From assembly GCF_020733635.1 (NCBI RefSeq), contig NZ_JAJFZL010000001.1:868001-932000 (forward strand): a stretch of DNA of 64,000 nt. Direction: 5' to 3'. Every line of letters starts with the position of its first letter. Position 1 is the first letter of the stretch. Source of the DNA: Nocardia spumae (lineage in GTDB: Bacteria; Actinomycetota; Actinomycetes; Mycobacteriales; Mycobacteriaceae). Positions 43,976 to 54,154 of this stretch are shown one piece after another. The translations under genes and the position numbers were made by a program. The notes below the pieces were generated by a model that worked only from the letters and a program-made list of their open reading frames with translations, was not told the DNA's origin and searched no databases.

Positions 43976-45601
43976 GTGAATCCGTCGACAGCACAGGCCC
44001 AGGTCGTAGTGGACGAGCTGGTGCGCGGGGGTGTGCGCGATGTCGTGCTGTGCCCGGGCTCGCGCAACGCGCCCCTGGCCTTCGCGCTGCAGGCGGCCGA
44101 TGCCGCCGGGCGGCTGCGACTGCACATGCGGATCGACGAGCGCACCGCGGGCTTCCTCGCGATCGGCATGGCGATCTCCACCGGCGCTCCCGTGCCGGTG
44201 GTGATGACCTCCGGTACCGCCGTCGCCAATCTCGGGCCCGCCGTGCTGGAGGCCAACTACGCCCGCCAGCCCCTGATCGTGCTCAGCGCCAATCGCCCCT
44301 ACGAGATGCTGGGCAGTGGCGCCAACCAGACCGTGGAGCAGTTCGGCCTGTTCGGTAGTCAGGTGCGGGCCGCGATCAGCCTGGGACTGGCCGAGGAGGA
44401 AGCGGACTACCGTAGCCAGAACAGCGTGTGGCGAGCGGCGGTCTGCCGCGTCCTGGCCGCGGCGCGCGGCACCCGCTCGGGCAATGCCGGACCGGTGCAT
44501 TTCGATATTCCGCTGCGTGAGCCGCTGGTGCCCGACGCCGCGGTGGGGGAACCGATTCCGGGCGGCCGTGCCGGCGACGCGCCGTGGACCGAGACCCAGT
44601 ACGCGACCCTGGACGTGCCGCTCGATATCGACCTGACACCCGACACCGTCGTCATCTCCGGGCACGGTACCGGCTATCGCGCCGAACTGGCGCAGCTGCC
44701 GACGGTGGCCGAGCCCACCGCGGCGATGCCGGGGCCGGCGCTGCATCCCCTGGTGTTGCCGCTGCTGAAGCCGAAGCAGGCCATCATCACCGGCCGTCCG
44801 ACGCTGCATCGCCAGGTGTCGAAGGTGCTGGCCGATCCGGATGTCACGGTCTTCGCGCTGACCACCGGACCGCGCTGGCCCGATGTCTCCGGCAATGTGG
44901 TCGGCACCGGCACCCGGGCGGTCACCGCGGGCGCGCCGCGTCCGGAGTGGCTGCAACGCTGCCGCGACCTGGATGCCGCGGCCTGCGGCGTGGTGCGCAC
45001 CGAATTGGCCCGCCACCCCAAGCCGACCGGTCTGCATGTGGCCTCGGTGGTGATGGACGCGCTGCGCGACGGTGATCAACTGCTGCTCGGCGCCTCGAAT
45101 CCGGTGCGCGACGCGGCACTGGTCTCCCATCCGCGACCCGGTATCAAGGTGCTGTCCAATCGCGGTGTCGCCGGTATCGACGGCACGGTGTCCACCGCCG
45201 TCGGCGCGGCGCTGAGCCATCCCGGCCGGACGTTCGCGCTGATCGGTGATCTGACCTTCCTGCACGACGCGTCGGGCCTGCTGATCGGGCCGGGTGAGCC
45301 GCGCCCGCTGGACCTGACCATCGTGGTCGCCAACGACGACGGTGGCGGCATCTTCGAACTACTCGAACAGGGCGATCCGCAGTACGCCGGCGTCTTCGAG
45401 CGCGTCTTCGGCACGCCGCACGGGATGGACCTGGCCGCGTTGTGCGCCGCCTATCGGATTCCGCACCGGCAGGTCGATCCCGCCGAGCTGGCGGCGGAAC
45501 TGACCGGGCACGCACACGGGATCCGGGTGCTGGAGGTCGCGACCGAGCGTTCCAGCCTGCGCGAACTGCACGCCGCGGTGCGGGCCGGTATCGATCAGTA
45601 G
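43976..45601 (+). CDS. menD: SEPHCHC synthase (menaquinone synthesis)
   Basis: Thiamine-diphosphate enzyme joining isochorismate and 2-oxoglutarate-derived succinic semialdehyde. The 541-residue product has an N-terminal pyrimidine-binding domain ([39 protein letters not shown]), a central domain with the LVTSG-type [16 protein letters not shown], and the C-terminal cofactor domain ([31 protein letters not shown]). GTG 43976 is the start. The intergenic region to the divergent SIP gene holds the iron box. Confidence 0.95.
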   Translation: MNPSTAQAQVVVDELVRGGVRDVVLCPGSRNAPLAFALQAADAAGRLRLHMRIDERTAGFLAIGMAISTGAPVPVVMTSGTAVANLGPAVLEANYARQPLIVLSANRPYEMLGSGANQTVEQFGLFGSQVRAAISLGLAEEEADYRSQNSVWRAAVCRVLAAARGTRSGNAGPVHFDIPLREPLVPDAAVGEPIPGGRAGDAPWTETQYATLDVPLDIDLTPDTVVISGHGTGYRAELAQLPTVAEPTAAMPGPALHPLVLPLLKPKQAIITGRPTLHRQVSKVLADPDVTVFALTTGPRWPDVSGNVVGTGTRAVTAGAPRPEWLQRCRDLDAAACGVVRTELARHPKPTGLHVASVVMDALRDGDQLLLGASNPVRDAALVSHPRPGIKVLSNRGVAGIDGTVSTAVGAALSHPGRTFALIGDLTFLHDASGLLIGPGEPRPLDLTIVVANDDGGGIFELLEQGDPQYAGVFERVFGTPHGMDLAALCAAYRIPHRQVDPAELAAELTGHAHGIRVLEVATERSSLRELHAAVRAGIDQ

Positions 45602-45804
45602 CCGGAACCCGGCTCCTCGTACTCGTCGTCGAGCGGTACGGGGATGGACTGTTCGAGCAGATCCGCCTCGGCCGCCTCGCGGTCGGCGGTGCGGACAGCG
45701 GGCTCCAGCTCGGATTCCTCCGGTGCCACATCGAGATTCTGATCCAGTTGATCGGCCTCCGGAACGGCGTCCTCGGAGGCGTTCGCGGCGGTGTGATCGG
45801 TCAT
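45595..45804 (-). CDS. Small acidic protein of unknown function
   Basis: A 69-residue, strongly acidic product: [20 protein letters not shown] ... [19 protein letters not shown] ... [19 protein letters not shown]. It contains repeated D/E-A-D-x-L-(D/L/E)-Q elements (ADQLDQ, ADLLEQ), no hydrophobic helix and is probably disordered. ATG 45804 follows GGGAGCAG. Its 3' end overlaps the convergent menD by 7 bases. Small acidic proteins with an ADLLEQ repeat are widespread in mycolic-acid bacteria, but the role is unknown. Confidence 0.7.
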   Translation of the reverse strand: MTDHTAANASEDAVPEADQLDQNLDVAPEESELEPAVRTADREAAEADLLEQSIPVPLDDEYEEPGSGY

Positions 45805-45991
45805 CGGCTGCTCCCTTCGGCTGAGGGTCCGCCCTGCCGGATCTGCCGATCCGGCACTGTCGAGGATGCCCCGACCGCCTCCGGCTGGCAACCCCGGCCG
45901 GTGGGTGGGGCACCGATGATTTTCGCGGGTTCGCCTCGTCGGCATGGGTGGATGCCTGCGTCCGGTCAGGCCGCGTTCGGAGGAGGAACAC

Positions 45992-46573
45992 ATGGCGACA
46001 CCGCGATTCGATCTGGAGTCCGCGACCGATGCGATGGCCGGGGTGATCGCCGGTATCGGTGCGGAGGACCTGGCCGCGGCCACTCCGTGCCCGGATATGA
46101 CCGTGCGCGATCTGCTGTTCCACGCGATCGACTTCACCGAGGCGTTCCGGCAGGGCGCCACCAAGGAGGGGGTCGGCCACTCGGCTCCGCCGCGGCCCGC
46201 CCCGGAGGGCGCGCTGCCCGACGGCTGGAGTGAACTGATCGGCACCCAGTTGAAGGCCCTGACCGAGGCCTGGCGTGATCCGGCGGCCTGGGAGGGCGAT
46301 ACCGAGGTCGGCGGCGTCACCGCACCCGCGGCCGCGATCGCGGGATTCGCCCTCGACGAGGTGGTGGTGCACAGCTGGGATCTGGCCCGCGCCACCGGAC
46401 AGGACTACCGCCCGGCCGACGCCGATGTGGCGGTGCTGCTCGAACAGTTCCGCGATACGCCGCGCGAGGGCGTTCCGGGCCTGTTCGGACCCGTGGTCGA
46501 GGTGCCCGCCGACGCGCCGGACTGGGCTCGGCTGCTCGGATTGACGGGGCGCGATCCCGGCTGGCGTCCCTGA
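45992..46573 (+). CDS. TIGR03086-family metal-binding protein (DinB-like fold)
   Basis: ATG 45992 has GGAGGAGG 6 bases upstream. The 193-residue protein shows the DinB/mycothiol-dependent layout: a TPCPDMTVRDLLFHAID block with a metal-ligand histidine, and the ALDEVVVHSWDLARATG motif with a second histidine, typical of TIGR03086 proteins. These are thought to be mycothiol-dependent or related enzymes, substrate unknown. The in-frame extension to 45944 is unsupported. Confidence 0.85.
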   Translation: MATPRFDLESATDAMAGVIAGIGAEDLAAATPCPDMTVRDLLFHAIDFTEAFRQGATKEGVGHSAPPRPAPEGALPDGWSELIGTQLKALTEAWRDPAAWEGDTEVGGVTAPAAAIAGFALDEVVVHSWDLARATGQDYRPADADVAVLLEQFRDTPREGVPGLFGPVVEVPADAPDWARLLGLTGRDPGWRP

Positions 46574-46609
46574 GGTCGCCGGCGGCCCCGAGGTCTGGGG
46601 GGCTCCCCG

Positions 46610-47221
46610 CTACCGGGTCAACAGTCCGGCCGCGGCGCTCGCCGCGGCGGCCTCGGCGGCCGTCACCGCGATCGCGTCGTCGATGGGGTCGCCGGAGGCG
46701 AGGAACCGGTAGTACAGCGGCGCCGAGACCGCGGAGAGGACCGCGCGGGTATCGGTCTCGGGGGTGAGTTCACCGCGTGCGATGGCGGTGGTGACGCACG
46801 GCGCCCATTCGGTGAGCCGGACGTCGTAGAACCGGTGCAGCGCCGCGGCGGTCTCCGGATCGCTGATCGCCGCGGCGATCAGCGCTTTGAACAGCGGCCC
46901 CTGGCGCGTATCGGTGAGGGTCGCGGCGACCAGCCGGGCGTTGGCGATCAGATCGCCGCGCAGGGTTCCGGTATCGGCGTGCGGCAGTGAGGTTTCCGCC
47001 ATTTCGGTGAGCAGGTCGGCCACCAATCCGGCCGGGGTGCGCCAGCGCCGGTACACGGTGGTCTTGCCGACCTCCGCCCGTGCGGCCACCTCGCCCAGAT
47101 CGAGGGTGGCGAAACCGCGTTCGGCGAGCAGATCACCCGCCGCTCGCAACACCGATTCGCGGACGCGGGCGGTGCGGCCGCCCGGCCGCACCGAACCGGG
47201 CGCGACCGTTTCGGAACTCAT
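46610..47221 (-). CDS. TetR-family regulator divergent from an aldo/keto reductase
   Basis: A 203-residue regulator with a helix-turn-helix at residues 20-62 (RESVLRAAGDLLAERGFATLDLGEVAARAEVGKTTVYRRW). ATG 47221 has GGAGG 7 bases upstream. An operator-like palindrome lies in the 84-bp gap to the divergent reductase gene, so it probably represses that gene and itself. The ligand is unknown. Confidence 0.92.
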   Translation of the reverse strand: MSSETVAPGSVRPGGRTARVRESVLRAAGDLLAERGFATLDLGEVAARAEVGKTTVYRRWRTPAGLVADLLTEMAETSLPHADTGTLRGDLIANARLVAATLTDTRQGPLFKALIAAAISDPETAAALHRFYDVRLTEWAPCVTTAIARGELTPETDTRAVLSAVSAPLYYRFLASGDPIDDAIAVTAAEAAAASAAAGLLTR

Positions 47222-47271
47222 AATGGTCCTCCAGTTTCATTAGTGACTCCTTCAGTGTATCGTCTGCGGTG

Positions 47272-47295
47272 TTAATGAAACTTCAGTTCCGTTAG
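47272..47295. promoter_or_regulatory. Candidate TetR operator
   Basis: An imperfect 24-bp palindrome centred on TTCA (arms TTAATGAAAC and GTTCCGTTAG). A second half-site GTTTCATTAG in inverted orientation lies at 47234-47243. Both fall between the divergent TetR and aldo/keto reductase genes. Confidence 0.5.
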
Positions 47296-47305
47296 GGGTT
47301 TGATC

Positions 47306-48340
47306 ATGGAGTATCGGCGACTGGGTGCCTCGGGGCTGCTCGTACCGGCCCTCAGCTTCGGCGCGGGCACCTTCGGTGGACGCGGAGAACTGTTCGGCGC
47401 GTGGGGCGATACCGATGCCGAGCAGGCGCGCCGGATGGTCGATGTGGCGCTGGACGCGGGCGTCACGATGTTCGACACCGCGGACGTGTACTCCGACGGT
47501 GCCTCGGAAGAGGTACTGGGCCAGGCGATTCGAGGCCGCCGCGATCGGGTCCTGTTGTCGACCAAAGCGTCACTGCCCACCGGGCCGGGACCCGCCGACA
47601 GCGGCTCCGGACGTGCCCGGTTGATCACCGCGGTCGAAGCGGCCCTGCGCCGGCTCGGCACCGACTACATCGACCTGTTCCAGTTGCACGCCTTCGATGC
47701 CGCGACGCCGGTCGAGGAGGTATCGGCCGCGCTCGGAGATCTGGTGCGGGCCGGGAAGATTCGCTATGTCGGCGCCTCCAACTTCGCGGGCTGGCAGTTG
47801 ATGAAATCGCTCGCCGCGGCCGATCACGGAGGTCACCCCCGCTATATCGCGCATCAGGTGTACTACTCGCTGGTCGGGCGCGACTACGAATGGGAACTGA
47901 TGCCCCTCGGCCGGGATCAGGGTGTCGGGGCGGTGGTGTGGAGTCCGCTGGGCTGGGGCAGATTGACGGGCAGAATTCGGCGCGGGCAACCACTTCCGGA
48001 GGGCAGCCGCCTGCACCGCACGGCCGAGGCCGGTCCGCCGGTGCGCGACGAGCTGCTCTACGACGTGGTCGACGTCCTCGACGAGATCGCCGCGGAAACC
48101 GGAAGATCAGTGCCGCAGATCGCGCTGAACTGGCTGCTGTCGCGTCCGACGGTCGCGACCGTCATTGTCGGCGCCCGCAACGAGGAGCAATTGCGGCAGA
48201 ACCTGGGCGCGGTGGGGTGGGAGCTCGACGCCGCGCAGCGGGCTCGCCTGGACAAGGTCAGCGCCGTGACACCGCCCTATCCGTACTACCCCTACTATCG
48301 GCTGCCCGATTTCGCGCGGCTCAACCCGCCGCTGGTATAG
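47306..48340 (+). CDS. Aldo/keto reductase
   Basis: A 344-residue NADPH-dependent TIM-barrel reductase. The catalytic tetrad is visible as D (MFDTADVYSDG), Y in the same segment, K (VLLSTKASLP) and H (DLFQLHAFD), with the cofactor region SPLGWGRLTGRIRRG. ATG 47306 is chosen because TTG 47300 is a poor start. The unusual C-terminus is tyrosine/proline-rich (PPYPYYPYYRLPDF). Probably repressed by the divergent TetR protein. Substrate unknown. Confidence 0.93.
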   Translation: MEYRRLGASGLLVPALSFGAGTFGGRGELFGAWGDTDAEQARRMVDVALDAGVTMFDTADVYSDGASEEVLGQAIRGRRDRVLLSTKASLPTGPGPADSGSGRARLITAVEAALRRLGTDYIDLFQLHAFDAATPVEEVSAALGDLVRAGKIRYVGASNFAGWQLMKSLAAADHGGHPRYIAHQVYYSLVGRDYEWELMPLGRDQGVGAVVWSPLGWGRLTGRIRRGQPLPEGSRLHRTAEAGPPVRDELLYDVVDVLDEIAAETGRSVPQIALNWLLSRPTVATVIVGARNEEQLRQNLGAVGWELDAAQRARLDKVSAVTPPYPYYPYYRLPDFARLNPPLV

Positions 48341-48343
48341 CGA

Positions 48344-51300
48344 TCAATACACATCGCGCACATAGCGTTTCTCGGCGATGAGCTGCTTCTTGAACGCCAG
48401 TGCGGCGTCCTCGTCGAGTTTGCCGTGAATCCGGGCGATGGCGAGCAGGGTGTCGTCCACATCGCGGGCCATGCGCGCGGCGTCACCGCAGACATACAGG
48501 TGGGCGCCGTCGCGCAGCCACGACCAGAGTTCGGCGCCGTGCTCGATCATGCGGTGCTGCACGTAGATCCGCTCACGCTGATCGCGCGAGAAGGCGAGGT
48601 CGAGGCGGGTGAGGAAGCCGGAGCGGAACATATCCTCGAGTTCGGCCCGGTAGTAGAAATTGTCCCGCGCGTGCTGATCGCCGAAGAACAGCCAGTTGCG
48701 GCCGCGGCAGCCCAGCGCGCGACGTTCGTGCAGGAATCCGCGAAACGGTGCGATCCCGGTACCGGGGCCGACCATGATCATCGCGGTGGCGGGATCCAGC
48801 GGCGGCCGGAAATGCGGTGCGCGCTGCAGGAATACCGGCACACCGCCGGACTCGTCGCGATCGGCGAGATAGGTGGAACAGACCCCGCCCCGGGGATCCT
48901 CGGCCGCGCCGTATCGCACGACTCCCACGGTGAGCTGCACCTCGTGCGGACTCACCAGCGGACTCGACGAGATCGAATACTGTCGCGGTTGCAGCTTCTT
49001 CAGCACCGACAGCCATTCCACCAGATCGGCGCGCACCGGGAAATCGCGCAGCACGTCGACCGCGTGCCGATCCCACAGATACCGGTCCAGCTCGTTGCGA
49101 TTGTCGCGACGCAGCAGTTTCGCCAACTGCTGGCTGGGATTGTGGCCGGCGATGAAGGTCAGCAGATCACCGCTGATCTTGGTGATATCGAAATGGCTGC
49201 GCAGCGCCGATTCCAGCGGCACATCGCGCCCGTCGACGTCGACCGACCGGCTGCCGTCGAGTCCGGTGGCGCCCAGCCAGTTCCGCACCGCGGTCGCACT
49301 GTTGGCCGGCCACACCCCCAGACTGTCGCCCACCTCGTAGCCGGCCTCCAGTCCGCTCAGATCGAATCCGAACTGCCGCACCTCCTTCGGCGAGGTCGCG
49401 CCGGACAGCAGCTCGTTGCGCACCAGCGGGGCGAGCACCGGAGCCTGACGGGTGAACGGCGCCGGCGCCGATCGGGTGGTCTTCGCGGGCGCGGGCGCGA
49501 CACGGAGGCCGGTACGGTCGAGCACCGCGACTCCGGCGGTTGCCGCGGGGGTCGGTCCGCCGCCGCTCGGCGGATCGGTGTCCTCGGCGCCCAGGGCGGC
49601 CAGCACCGCCGCGGTCCACGCGTCGGACAGCTCGTGGTGATCGGGTTCGCTGTCCACCCGCTCCAGCAGACGTGTCGCACCCCGTTCGGACAGCAGCCGA
49701 TCGAGGGCGCGGCCGTAGCCGCAGAAGTCGTCGTAGGAGGAATCACCCAGCGCGAAGACCCCGTACCGCACTCCGGTGTGGCGAGACGCGCTCTCCCGCA
49801 GCCGGTCCCAGAAATCGGCGGCGTTGTCGGGCGGGCCACCGTCGCCGAAGGTACTGGTGATCAGCAGCATGTCCCCGGTCAGCTCGGCCGGTTCACACGC
49901 GTTCATCTCGACCAGCCGGGGGGTATGCCCGTGTTCGGCGAGGGCGGCCGCGACCGCGGCAGCCAGCTCTTCCGCGGTTCCGGTCTGCGAGGCCCACAAC
50001 ACGGTGACCGGCCGGCCCGCCGGACCCGCCTCCGGGGCCGCCGCGGCGTCCTCGGAGGCCCGGGAGTACATACCGGCCAGTAGTCCGTCGATCCACCAGC
50101 GGCTGCGTTCGGACAGCGGCGCCGACTCCGGCAGCACCGGCTGGCCCCGCACCGGAAGTGATTGCAGGGCAGCCAGATAACCGCCCAGATAGATCCGTTC
50201 GGATTCACTGAGCGTGGGTGCCGGTCCGGTATCGAGACCGAGCATCGCCGCGAGCGGATGCGGGGCCTCGGCCGGAGTGTTCGCCGGCTCCGGGGCGGGT
50301 TCGGGTCGCGGTACCGGCGCGACCCGGCGCAGGGTCACCGCGGCGGCCTTGAACTCCGGCTGTAGCGAATCCGCGTCGACGGCATCGTTGGTGACGGCGT
50401 TGATGGTCAGGTATTCCCCCTGCTCGTCGTTCCAGTGGAAGGGTGCGAAACACGCGCCCGGCCGCACCCGATCGGTGATCTGCGCCGGCAGGACGGCTCG
50501 CCCCCGGCGAGAGGCGATTTCGATCTGATCCCCGGGCCGCACCTCCAGCCGTCGCGCATCCTCGGGATGAATCTCGAGAAACGGCGCCGGGTTGAGTTTG
50601 TTGAGTTTGGCGACCCGGCCGGTTTTGGTCATGGTGTGCCATTGATGTTGGACGCGACCGGTATTGAGGATGAACGGATAGTCGTCGTCGGGCATCTCCG
50701 CGGGCGCCATATGCGGCCGGGGCCAGAACACCGCCCGCCCGCTCGCCGTGGGAAAGGCCAGTTCGTCGGTGCGATAGCGAATCGGATTGCGCCGCTGTGC
50801 CGGATCGGGGCACGGCCACTGCATCGGGCCTTCCCGCAGCGCGGCATAACTCATTCCGCGCAGGTCGTATCCGGTCTTCGGATTCGCGAAGCGACGGATC
50901 TCGTCGAAGATCTCGGCGCTGGAATCGTAATCGAATCCGGTGAACCCCATGGCGGTCGCGATCCGCGCGATCCACTGCCAATCCGGCATGGCCTCGCCCA
51001 CCGGATCCACCGAATGCCGCAGCAGCGTCACATCGCGCTCGGAATTGACCATCACGCCGTCGGATTCGGCCCACAGCGTCGCGGGTAACAACAGATCGGC
51101 GTAGGCGTTGGTCGCGGTATCGCGATAGACGTCCTGGGTGATCACCAGCTCCGCCGCTTCCAGGCCCGCGATGACCGTTTTACGATTCGCGACCGAGGCC
51201 ACCGGGTTACTGCAGATGATCCAGCACGCCTTGATGGTCCCCTCGGCCAGCGACCGGAACATCTCGATGGTGCCCCGTCCGGATTCGGCGCGAATGGATC

Positions 51301-52450
51301 CGTCCGGCAGGCCCCATTCGGTTTCGACGAAGCGGCGATCGTCGGCGACCAGCGCGCTGCGCTGACCGGGCAGTCCCGGGCCCATGTAGCCCATTTCCCG
51401 GCCGCCCATGGCATTCGGCTGGCCGGTCAGCGAGAACGGGCCGCTACCCGGCCGGCAGATCGCGCCCGTGGCCAGATGCAGATTGCACAGGGCATTGGTA
51501 TTCCAGGTGCCGTGGGTGGACTGGTTGAGGCCCATCGTCCACAGACTCGTCCATTCCCCGGCCGCGCCGATCCAGGCGGCGGCGGTACGAATATCGTCCT
51601 CCGCCAGTCCGGTGATCTCGGCGACGCGGGCGGGCGGATAGTCGGCGAGGAAATCCGGCATCGCCGCCCAGCCCTCGGTGTGCGCGGCGATGAACTCCTG
51701 GTCGATATCACCGTTTTCGACGAGCAGATGCAGCAGTCCGTTCAGCAGCGCCAGATCGGTGCCGGGACGGATCTGCAGGAAAAGATCTGCGCGGGCGGCG
51801 GTTTCGGTGCGACGCGGGTCCACCACGATCAGTCTGGCCCCGGCCTTGAGCCGATCGGCCATGCGCAGGAACAGAATCGGATGACAATCGGCCATATTCG
51901 AGCCGATGACGAAGAACAGATCCGCGCGATCGAGATCGTCGTAGGATCCCGGTGGCCCGTCGGCACCCAGCGACTGTTTGTAGCCGGTACCCGCGCTCGC
52001 CATGCACAATCGCGAATTGGATTCGATGTGGACCGTGCGCAGATAACCCTTGGCCAGCTTGTTCGCCAGATATTGCGCCTCGAGCGACATCTGCCCTGAG
52101 ACATAGAGCGCGATCGCGTCGGGGCCGTGCTCGTCGGCGATCGCGCGCAGCCGCTCGGCCGCATCCCGCACGGCCTGCTCCACCGGCAACGCCACCGGCT
52201 CCTGGCCACGCCGGGGGCGGTGCAGGGGAGCGGTCATACGGCCGGGAGCCCGCATCAGCTCCAGGTGGGTGGCGCCCTTGGTGCACAGCCGCCCGGCGTT
52301 CACCGGATGCGATGTGTCCCCGCTCACCTTGGCGATGACCGGTGCGCCGGAGTCGTCGCGGGCGGTCCGCACGCTGATTCCGCAGCCCACACCGCAGTAC
52401 GAGCACGCGGTCCTCACGGTGCTCGGTGAACTCTCGGCGGCGCTCGACAC
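48344..52450 (-). CDS. Assimilatory nitrate reductase fused to a CPR-type flavoprotein reductase
   Basis: A 1368-residue fusion. Residues 1-700: molybdopterin oxidoreductase with an N-terminal [4Fe-4S] site, cysteines 16, 19, 23 and 56 (CSYCGVGC ... GRLCTKG). Residues ~811-950: flavodoxin-like FMN domain (VLWASQTGTAEELAA). Residues ~1010-1240: FAD domain (RQYSISSSPLVS near 1154). Residues ~1220-1368: NADPH domain (GPGTGIAPFRGFLHERRALG near 1225; DGAHLYVCGDA; end YVRDVY). One chain could therefore take electrons from NADPH through FAD/FMN to the Mo centre, reducing nitrate to nitrite. Comparable fusions are known in mycobacteria. GTG 52450 has only a weak site; GTG at codon 12 is the alternative. 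No nitrite reductase or transporter is present. Confidence 0.92.
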   Translation of the reverse strand: MSSAAESSPSTVRTACSYCGVGCGISVRTARDDSGAPVIAKVSGDTSHPVNAGRLCTKGATHLELMRAPGRMTAPLHRPRRGQEPVALPVEQAVRDAAERLRAIADEHGPDAIALYVSGQMSLEAQYLANKLAKGYLRTVHIESNSRLCMASAGTGYKQSLGADGPPGSYDDLDRADLFFVIGSNMADCHPILFLRMADRLKAGARLIVVDPRRTETAARADLFLQIRPGTDLALLNGLLHLLVENGDIDQEFIAAHTEGWAAMPDFLADYPPARVAEITGLAEDDIRTAAAWIGAAGEWTSLWTMGLNQSTHGTWNTNALCNLHLATGAICRPGSGPFSLTGQPNAMGGREMGYMGPGLPGQRSALVADDRRFVETEWGLPDGSIRAESGRGTIEMFRSLAEGTIKACWIICSNPVASVANRKTVIAGLEAAELVITQDVYRDTATNAYADLLLPATLWAESDGVMVNSERDVTLLRHSVDPVGEAMPDWQWIARIATAMGFTGFDYDSSAEIFDEIRRFANPKTGYDLRGMSYAALREGPMQWPCPDPAQRRNPIRYRTDELAFPTASGRAVFWPRPHMAPAEMPDDDYPFILNTGRVQHQWHTMTKTGRVAKLNKLNPAPFLEIHPEDARRLEVRPGDQIEIASRRGRAVLPAQITDRVRPGACFAPFHWNDEQGEYLTINAVTNDAVDADSLQPEFKAAAVTLRRVAPVPRPEPAPEPANTPAEAPHPLAAMLGLDTGPAPTLSESERIYLGGYLAALQSLPVRGQPVLPESAPLSERSRWWIDGLLAGMYSRASEDAAAAPEAGPAGRPVTVLWASQTGTAEELAAAVAAALAEHGHTPRLVEMNACEPAELTGDMLLITSTFGDGGPPDNAADFWDRLRESASRHTGVRYGVFALGDSSYDDFCGYGRALDRLLSERGATRLLERVDSEPDHHELSDAWTAAVLAALGAEDTDPPSGGGPTPAATAGVAVLDRTGLRVAPAPAKTTRSAPAPFTRQAPVLAPLVRNELLSGATSPKEVRQFGFDLSGLEAGYEVGDSLGVWPANSATAVRNWLGATGLDGSRSVDVDGRDVPLESALRSHFDITKISGDLLTFIAGHNPSQQLAKLLRRDNRNELDRYLWDRHAVDVLRDFPVRADLVEWLSVLKKLQPRQYSISSSPLVSPHEVQLTVGVVRYGAAEDPRGGVCSTYLADRDESGGVPVFLQRAPHFRPPLDPATAMIMVGPGTGIAPFRGFLHERRALGCRGRNWLFFGDQHARDNFYYRAELEDMFRSGFLTRLDLAFSRDQRERIYVQHRMIEHGAELWSWLRDGAHLYVCGDAARMARDVDDTLLAIARIHGKLDEDAALAFKKQLIAEKRYVRDVY

Positions 52451-52610
52451 ATCTCCGATGATCGCGAGTGCCCGTTGCGACGGATTTACCCAACGTTATC
52501 GGCAGATGACGAAAGTCCTCACCAGGGCCGATGGGGTGTGGTGAGAACTATGCGGCCTGCCCGGTCGGAGGCGGTTTCCTGCGCCGCCGCCGCCCGGGCG
52601 GTGAGCTAAC

Positions 52611-53315
52611 TCACCCCAGTTTGTAACCGCGGTGCAGGGCGACGATGCCGCCGGTCAGGTTGCGCCATTTCACCGACGACCAGCCGGCATCGGTGAGCCG
52701 CATCGCCAATTGCCGCTGATTCGGCCAGGCCCGGATCGACTCCGCCAGGTAGACGTAGGCGTCGGGGTTGCTGCTCACACCCTGCGCGACCTTGGGCAGC
52801 ACCCGCATCAGGTATTCCATGTACACCGTGCGGAACGGGCCGAACACCGGAGTGGAGAACTCCGCCACCACCAGGCGGCCGCCGGGCTTGGTGACCCGCA
52901 GCATCTCCCGCAGCGCCTGATCGGGGTCCGATACGTTGCGCAGCCCGTAGGAGATGGCGACGGCATCGAAGGAGTCGTCGGCGAACGGCAGTGCCGTGGC
53001 GTCGCCGTTGACCATCGGGAGCCGCCGGAACCGGCCCGCCTCCAACATGCCCTTGGAGAAGTCCAGAGCCAGGCACCAGGCGCCGGACTTCGCGAATTCG
53101 GCGGTGGAGACACCGGTTCCGGCCGCCAGATCCAGCACTCGTTCCCCCGGGCGCAGGGCCAGCGCCCGGCGTGTGGCCCACCGCCAGTAGCGGTCCTGGC
53201 CGCCGGTGAGCACGGTGTTGGTCAGGTCGTACCGCTTCGCGACCCCGTCGAACATGGACGCGACCTCATGGGGTTGCTTGTCCAGTGAGGCCCGAAACGA
53301 CTCTGTCTTCGCCAC
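52611..53315 (-). CDS. menG: Demethylmenaquinone methyltransferase (UbiE/MenG)
   Basis: SAM enzyme adding the ring methyl in the last step of menaquinone synthesis. The 234-residue product has the UbiE signature block [24 protein letters not shown], the SAM loop VLDLAAGTG (near residue 61) and the [10 protein letters not shown] motif. GTG 53315 gives the length of the mycobacterial enzyme (Rv0558, recalled). Its start lies inside the 3' end of the erm gene (94-bp overlap, same strand). Confidence 0.94.
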   Translation of the reverse strand: MAKTESFRASLDKQPHEVASMFDGVAKRYDLTNTVLTGGQDRYWRWATRRALALRPGERVLDLAAGTGVSTAEFAKSGAWCLALDFSKGMLEAGRFRRLPMVNGDATALPFADDSFDAVAISYGLRNVSDPDQALREMLRVTKPGGRLVVAEFSTPVFGPFRTVYMEYLMRVLPKVAQGVSSNPDAYVYLAESIRAWPNQRQLAMRLTDAGWSSVKWRNLTGGIVALHRGYKLG

Positions 53316-54151
53316 GGATGTGACCCTAGCGCGGCCCGCCGCGGTGGGGGACGCGGGTCGGTGCGCGCTCGGTGCGCGGCCTCGGGAATCAGATGGTCGA
53401 AGATTCGCAGCCAAGCCCCGGGCGGAACCAGGCCGACGGTGAGGTCACGGGAGATCCCCGCCGCCGCACAGGCTCCGCGGACCGCCCCGGCCGGATGCGC
53501 CCGCCGCAGCGACGCGGCCAGCGATCCGCCGACTCCGGAGAAACCGAGCTCCACCAGCTGCTGATACTCGGTTCGAAACCGCTGGGGCAGTAGCGGTTCC
53601 GGCCGTCGTCGCAGCCGCAGCACGGCGGCGTCCACCGCGGGGCGCGGATGAAAGGCGGTGCGGCTCACCCACGGCCCGAGCGAGGGCTCGGTCCAGGGCC
53701 AGTGCGTGATCGACAGTTTCGACCAGCGGCCGTAGTCACCGGAGTGTTTGCGGGCGAACTCCGATTGGGTCAACAGTGTGGCCGATCGCAGCCGGGGAGC
53801 CGCCAGGCACCACCGCACGATATCCGTGCCGATCGCGAACGGTATGTTCGCGACCACCGAGAACGGCTCACCGGGTGCGGTCACCTCGCGAAAATCACGG
53901 TGGTAGCAGCGTATTCGATCGTCATCGGCGTAGTGCCGCCGCAACCGGGCGGCATAGTGCGGATCCTTCTCGTAGGCCAGCACGCGCCGGCTCACCGTCA
54001 GCAGCTGCCGGGTGAGCATGCCGGCCCCGGGGCCGACCTCGAGCACCAGATCCCGGGAGGTGACGGCGGATTCGGCCACGAGCATGCGGGCCACGCGAGG
54101 ATCGATGAGGAAATTCTGGGACAGGGTTTTTCGGGTACGTGAACGGGACAT
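53222..54151 (-). CDS. erm: Erm-type 23S rRNA adenine N6-methyltransferase
   Basis: Methylates A2058 of 23S rRNA, giving macrolide/lincosamide/streptogramin B resistance. The 309-residue product has [10 protein letters not shown], the SAM loop [14 protein letters not shown] (residues 37-50) and the catalytic NIPF motif (102-105). ATG 54151 has CGGAGGA upstream. After about residue 255 the sequence becomes Arg/Pro/Ser-rich ([16 protein letters not shown]), unlike the conserved family C-terminus, and runs 94 bp into menG. It is preceded by a leader peptide and WhiB7-like promoter. Confidence 0.93.
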   Translation of the reverse strand: MSRSRTRKTLSQNFLIDPRVARMLVAESAVTSRDLVLEVGPGAGMLTRQLLTVSRRVLAYEKDPHYAARLRRHYADDDRIRCYHRDFREVTAPGEPFSVVANIPFAIGTDIVRWCLAAPRLRSATLLTQSEFARKHSGDYGRWSKLSITHWPWTEPSLGPWVSRTAFHPRPAVDAAVLRLRRRPEPLLPQRFRTEYQQLVELGFSGVGGSLAASLRRAHPAGAVRGACAAAGISRDLTVGLVPPGAWLRIFDHLIPEAAHRARTDPRPPPRRAALGSHPWRRQSRFGPHWTSNPMRSRPCSTGSRSGTT

Positions 54152-54154
54152 GGT

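Noticed and set aside
52451..52560. Possible GlnR-type box upstream of the nitrate reductase
   Set aside because: Only a poor GATAAC...TAAAT resemblance; the spacing and second half-site do not fit the consensus.
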